Shown piece by piece: positions 59,724 to 64,000 of a stretch of 64,000 nt of DNA (the stretch's first letter is position 1; each line of letters starts with the position of its first letter). A program made the position numbers and the translations under genes. Origin of the DNA: Rotaria macrura (taxonomy: Eukaryota; Rotifera; Eurotatoria; Philodinida; Philodinidae); assembly GCA_900239685.1 (NCBI GenBank), contig OENT01000644.1:25387-89386 (forward strand). Direction: 5' to 3'. Under the pieces are notes generated by a model, which saw only the letters and a list, made by a program, of their open reading frames with translations, made no database searches and had not been told where the DNA came from.

Positions 59724-62700
59724 TTATGATATTCATGTGTAATTTACTAGAATAAATCTATACTCTCGATAAAATTGTCAAGGTTCGTCATTGTATGTTA
59801 ATTTATTTTTATTTGAAAAGATTTATGAATCTATCGTCTGTAAAAATGCGCAAGAAAATTTGACTATCCATTGTTAAGCAAAATGATTAGGTAGGTTATT
59901 TGAAGGATAGTTCCGGTTTCGGACTCGCCGTAAAATATTGAAATCCATTTATTTATTTGAAGGAAACCGGAACAATATTTTCTTATCGGGAGCGGAACTA
60001 GATTTCAGTCTGAATAGTATCGGAACCAATTTTCTTCTAATTCAAATTGATACAGAATTTCTTTTCTTTTTTTTACATCGGTACCAATATTAATTATGAT
60101 TAGTCCTATTTATTTCTATATAAAGTACTGCGCGATTCCTGTAATGGCCAACAATGACACATAAAAAAAAATTCCTTTAGATCAATTCATTAGAAGCTGA
60201 AATTTTCAAAAGAAAAAACTTCTAGCGTTATATCAGGCTAAGAAGATTTCTTGTCATCAATACGTGTCGTCTAGATGAAATATTATTGTTTTTAAGATAA
60301 AATTGCGGCTTACATTCAGTGATGTTGAAACTGTTGAAGAAAATTCCCATAAGTGAAAAATAATGCGACTTCAAGAAAAACAAAAGATAGAGTAGACTGC
60401 AACGTTGGGATTTGAATCGTAGACTTAAAGAAAATGAATTTCGTACGTCGGATAAAGTTGGATTCACTTTTAAATGAGTACCACTTCCTTCATAATATTG
60501 ACTTGATCAAAATAAGCTTGTATTACAATTGAGTAAAAGAATACAATGAATCATACTTTTCAACATTCATTCATATTTCTTTATTTTTTTTTATAAAGGT
60601 AGAAACAAAAATGAGCTCAATTCTAATTCGTTCCCTTTTAATTGTTCTAAACTCCGATCCAAAAAATTGATTCCTAATTTATTTCCATCGTACTAAAATT
60701 TTTAAAAATTGATTCTGAATTTGTCCTCACCTCTATGTAGCATTGGAATGTTCATTCTTCGCACTGCCTATAAGCACAACTAGTGACAAATGACGATTCA
60801 AGTCATTGCTTTTGGTGTAGCTCGTTAGCCTATAAGAAAGATACATGTAATCAATAATTATATACAGGTGACTGATCGATCTATTTTTACTATCCACATA
60901 TGTACTTGTTAGCATATTGAAATATGCTTAGTTTTACTCCAACACAACGGAAAGTTGTGGTGTTGAACTATAATAGTTTTTAATATACGCTTGTACATGT
61001 ACAGAAAACAGTATTGTAGAATGACGGTGTCGTTCACGAAATAGCACAAGTACCCTTTCTTTGTCTCGAGATAGTACTGTAATTACTTGTCAACCCAATG
61101 AACATATTTCATCTTGTCTTTTTTTTGACGGAAATAAACTTATTATGGATCAAGCAATGTCATGTATGTAAAAAAGAGCAGGAGCAGAAATAACGACTAT
61201 TCCCAAAATGTATGCTCAAGAAATCGTATTGGCTAAAGTTTTCATACTGAATAAAATTACATTAGAAATTCAGTTTTCTTGAAATTAAGCGCCAATTAAC
61301 ATAATAGGGGACCAATTTAGAGTGGGGATGAATTCGGAAAAAAATGTCGACAGACGTAACAGGGGACCGATCAAAGGTATGCTCAAAAATGTCACCGAAC
61401 TATTTTTTTCCAATTAGATTTTTTGGAAACACAGTATAGAATTGAAGAGAACTACTTTAAAATGTTCCAATAAAACTTACGACGCATTTTTCTAGTAAAG
61501 ATGAACCTTGAATAGGATACAAGAATATTGCTACTGTACGGCATAATACAGATAACCTACACAGATTGTACTTAATCATTCAATTGTGGAAATTATGAGA
61601 GAGCAATTGTTTGAAACAAATATAATTACATCAGATCTTTTTCTTTTTACTAAAATTACGTAATAGTTTGTTCTTCTTTTTTTCAAAAATATAACAACGT
61701 GTACATTTTCGATACAAGAAAATCTTCATGGAAGAAATTGAATATTTGATTTTCGAAAATTCTGCCACAAACATTTCATCGTTAGCCTTTTACTTTTGAA
61801 CAAAGACATCTCCAGTCGTGACCCAGTTATACTTTATCCATACCATTCGGCCTTGATGAGTGATGAATGACTAAATTTCATAGATTACCAGATGTCTGAG
61901 AACAATAGGAAAACATTTCTCGGAAGTCAAAGATGCATTCTATAGTCTATAGAGACAAAATAATTAAATTTCATAATTATATCTACGTCACTGTAACAGC
62001 ATTAAATGTGTTCTCTTTCAGTCATTTAGTGTTTTATCTAAGAATTGCAAGGAGTTATCATGTAAGAGGTTCAAGTTGACTTTTCCTATTTTGACATGAA
62101 TTAGTTCGGAACAAATAAAACAAAATGCAAAAAGAAGATATTGTTTGCATTTAATGACTTGCAAAGTCTCTTGAAATAGTGTAATTATTTATCTAACATC
62201 CTATGTTTAAACAGCTTTTTACTAATAAAATCAGAGAACATGTATAATCAAGTCTATATGATTTAATAAGATAAAATTCAGAAGGAAGAAAACCAGAGCA
62301 AACTAACTTATCTTAATATCAATCTGAGATCGAACATGTATTAATTGGATATAGTTCGCATTATACAAATGGTAACCAGGGTTGCCACTAGGGGTGTTAC
62401 TTTATCTTTACTTTATTTTATAAATATAAATGTAATCTTTATATTTGAAAAATAAAGATATATGAAATCTTTATTTTTATAAAATAACGGTAAAGAAATT
62501 TTTTATTTTTGAAAAATAAAGAAAATATGAAGATAAATGTATGAATTTTTCTATTGGCGAGAGGGAAATCAATTCGGGCTATGGAAAGTAGAAACCGTTT
62601 CTAAAATGCAAATGTTCGTTTTTTCAAGAAAAGCCTGTAAATAAATATGTGATGTGACAAAAAATGCAAAACTCTCTCATGAATTAACTGGTTCCTAATT

Positions 62701-63351
62701 TACGAATGGTGGAAAAGACTCTTGGATGACAGACAGATTCAATCGATTTTTAGAATGGATCTTCTATCTTACACTCATTTTTGATGCCAACAGAAACTTA
62801 CAAGATTCTATTCTATGCCATCCTTACACTTATATGAAAATCGCTTCATGAGAAATATCATATGACTCTCAAGCTAATCAAATCTAAACCCTCTTCTATG
62901 ATAAGTTTGAAAACACATAGATAAGGTAGTTCTATTCATATAACCCTTAGATATCCGATTTACGGCAGCGATGAAGAAAAACATCGAAGAACACTATCTC
63001 GTTGGTGTCTTCTTGTAGTATTCTTCAAGCACTTACAGTAGTCATTTTTCAACGCAACTAACTTCGATCTTTCAAAGTAGAAAGTAAATTTTGAAAGCTG
63101 AAGTTTCAAAGCAAAAAGTATCAAAATGATTGCCTTCCATAAAATCATACAGAATTTCACTTCTTTCTTTCATCATCTGATGTGAAAAATTCATTTGATC
63201 GTTTGATTTGAGTTTTTTTCCATTCAAATATTGAAGATTTCAAGTATTGAAGAACTTGATAAATCTTAGAAATCCTTTTGTTGATCTGCGAGAAGTGGCC
63301 ATGAACTTATATAAATATTTTTTCACATCCCCATATTAATTACCGTTTCTA
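59724..63351. other. Kinesin downstream region, no gene recognised
   Basis: About 3.6 kb of AT-rich sequence. I found no exon that could supply a kinesin-3 tail (PX, PH or CAP-Gly) and no other gene. A CAGGGTTGCCAC motif at 62378 resembles a hAT transposon end. It is followed by AT-rich CTTTAT/ATAAAG repeats that fold back on themselves to about 62530, but no matching right end was seen. Confidence 0.45.
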
Positions 63352-63568
63352 CACTGGGAAAAAAGGATTTCGAATTCGTTGCAAAATTCGGAACTCTTTA
63401 AAAGGTTTCGTACATTTATTCGAAGCCATCGAAAAGGCTTCCCAAACGTCCAAGAATCTTTTTCATGGGTTTCATAATTTTGTCTGAAACCTTTAAAAGG
63501 TTTCGGATTATTGCAACGAATTCAGAACCTTTTCAATTTCGGTAATGTGACCATTTTTGTTTCCAGTG
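63352..63568. mobile_element. 217-bp foldback MITE-like element
   Basis: The two ends are inverted: CACTGGGAAA at 63352 and, reversed, CACTGGAAAC from 63568. Further in, GAATTCGTTGCAA (63372-63384) faces TTGCAACGAATTC (63511-63523), and both arms contain an AAAGGTTTC/GAAACCTTT palindrome. No clear target-site duplication flanks it and it has no coding capacity. A small non-autonomous DNA transposon is the best reading. Confidence 0.6.
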
Positions 63569-64000
63569 AAGAGGAATAAAGATTTTGGGATATTACATAC
63601 TCTTTTAGCGCTACTCTTAGATGAACTTTTTCGACCTGTTACTATACTATGTGATTTTGAAGATTGTTTTACGATTCAGGAGATTTAAATGAAGATATTT
63701 GATGATTGACATCATAATGAGTCATACACTGTTCAGACAAGCTAAATATAAGCACTAAAGGGTAATCGATTACCACTTCACAGTATTCACAAAAACGCAA
63801 AGTGTATCATGCATAGAAAAGAGTTATAACTATTGTTCTATGGTTTTCCATCAACGAGCATCCGTGAACTCACACTCCTTAAGTGTTCCAATGAATTTTT
63901 CTCTTATGTTCTCCTGCCCATCTTTTATCTATATTTCCGCGTCTCTAATTTGCAGCTATATGCTCTAGTAAATAGATATTAATCTATTACTTATCGAAAG
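63569..64000. other. Window end, nothing recognised
   Basis: AT-rich sequence with no open frame of note, RNA gene or repeat boundary. Confidence 0.5.

Noticed and set aside
60400-60430. tRNA B-box-like GATTCAAATCC on the minus strand
   Set aside because: No T-stem pairing, no A box and no cloverleaf around it.

Overview
This window reads as nuclear DNA of a small invertebrate, most likely a bdelloid rotifer. The reasons are AT-rich sequence, intron-rich animal genes whose introns are mostly 43-90 nt with GT..AG ends, and intronless secreted peptidases of bacterial-type fold that fit the transferred genes known from bdelloids. The assignment is an inference; no marker gene is present. All exon joins were made by eye from reading frame, splice signals and fit to known families.

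Layout. 1-14 kb: two near-copies of a secreted M15 (VanY-like) peptidase with duplicated six-cysteine modules, a 584-bp tRNA-headed SINE-like insertion with an 11-bp target duplication, and an unrecognised single-pass membrane protein. 14-24 kb: gene-poor, with a TTAA-flanked foldback element, a decayed tandem repeat of about 175 bp and an EF-hand gene. 24.6-32.1 kb, minus strand: a DMAC2/ATP5S-family mitochondrial protein, PrimPol, and an SPSB (SPRY/SOCS-box) protein with a long basic N-terminal extension. 33.9-36.6 kb: a 2.7-kb element with two 580-bp inverted arms, split by a second element full of CAAGATCTTG palindromes. 39.3-43.7 kb, minus strand: GMP synthase and tubulin cofactor C. 46.1-51.5 kb, plus strand: the RNA polymerase I factor RRN3. 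52.0-59.7 kb: an SNX9-family SH3-PX-BAR sorting nexin and a kinesin-3, divergent from a 336-bp shared upstream region. 59.7-64 kb: no gene seen, one small foldback MITE and one transposon-end-like motif.

The genes are mostly unrelated housekeeping functions (GMP supply, Pol I initiation, fork restart and repriming, complex I assembly, tubulin folding, endocytic membrane remodelling, microtubule transport, ubiquitin targeting). I see no single pathway cluster. The accessory interest lies in the peptidase pair with a sharp conversion-like tract, the SINE-like element, the nested palindromic transposons, and the SPSB protein carrying a near-match to its own family's ligand motif in a surface insertion.
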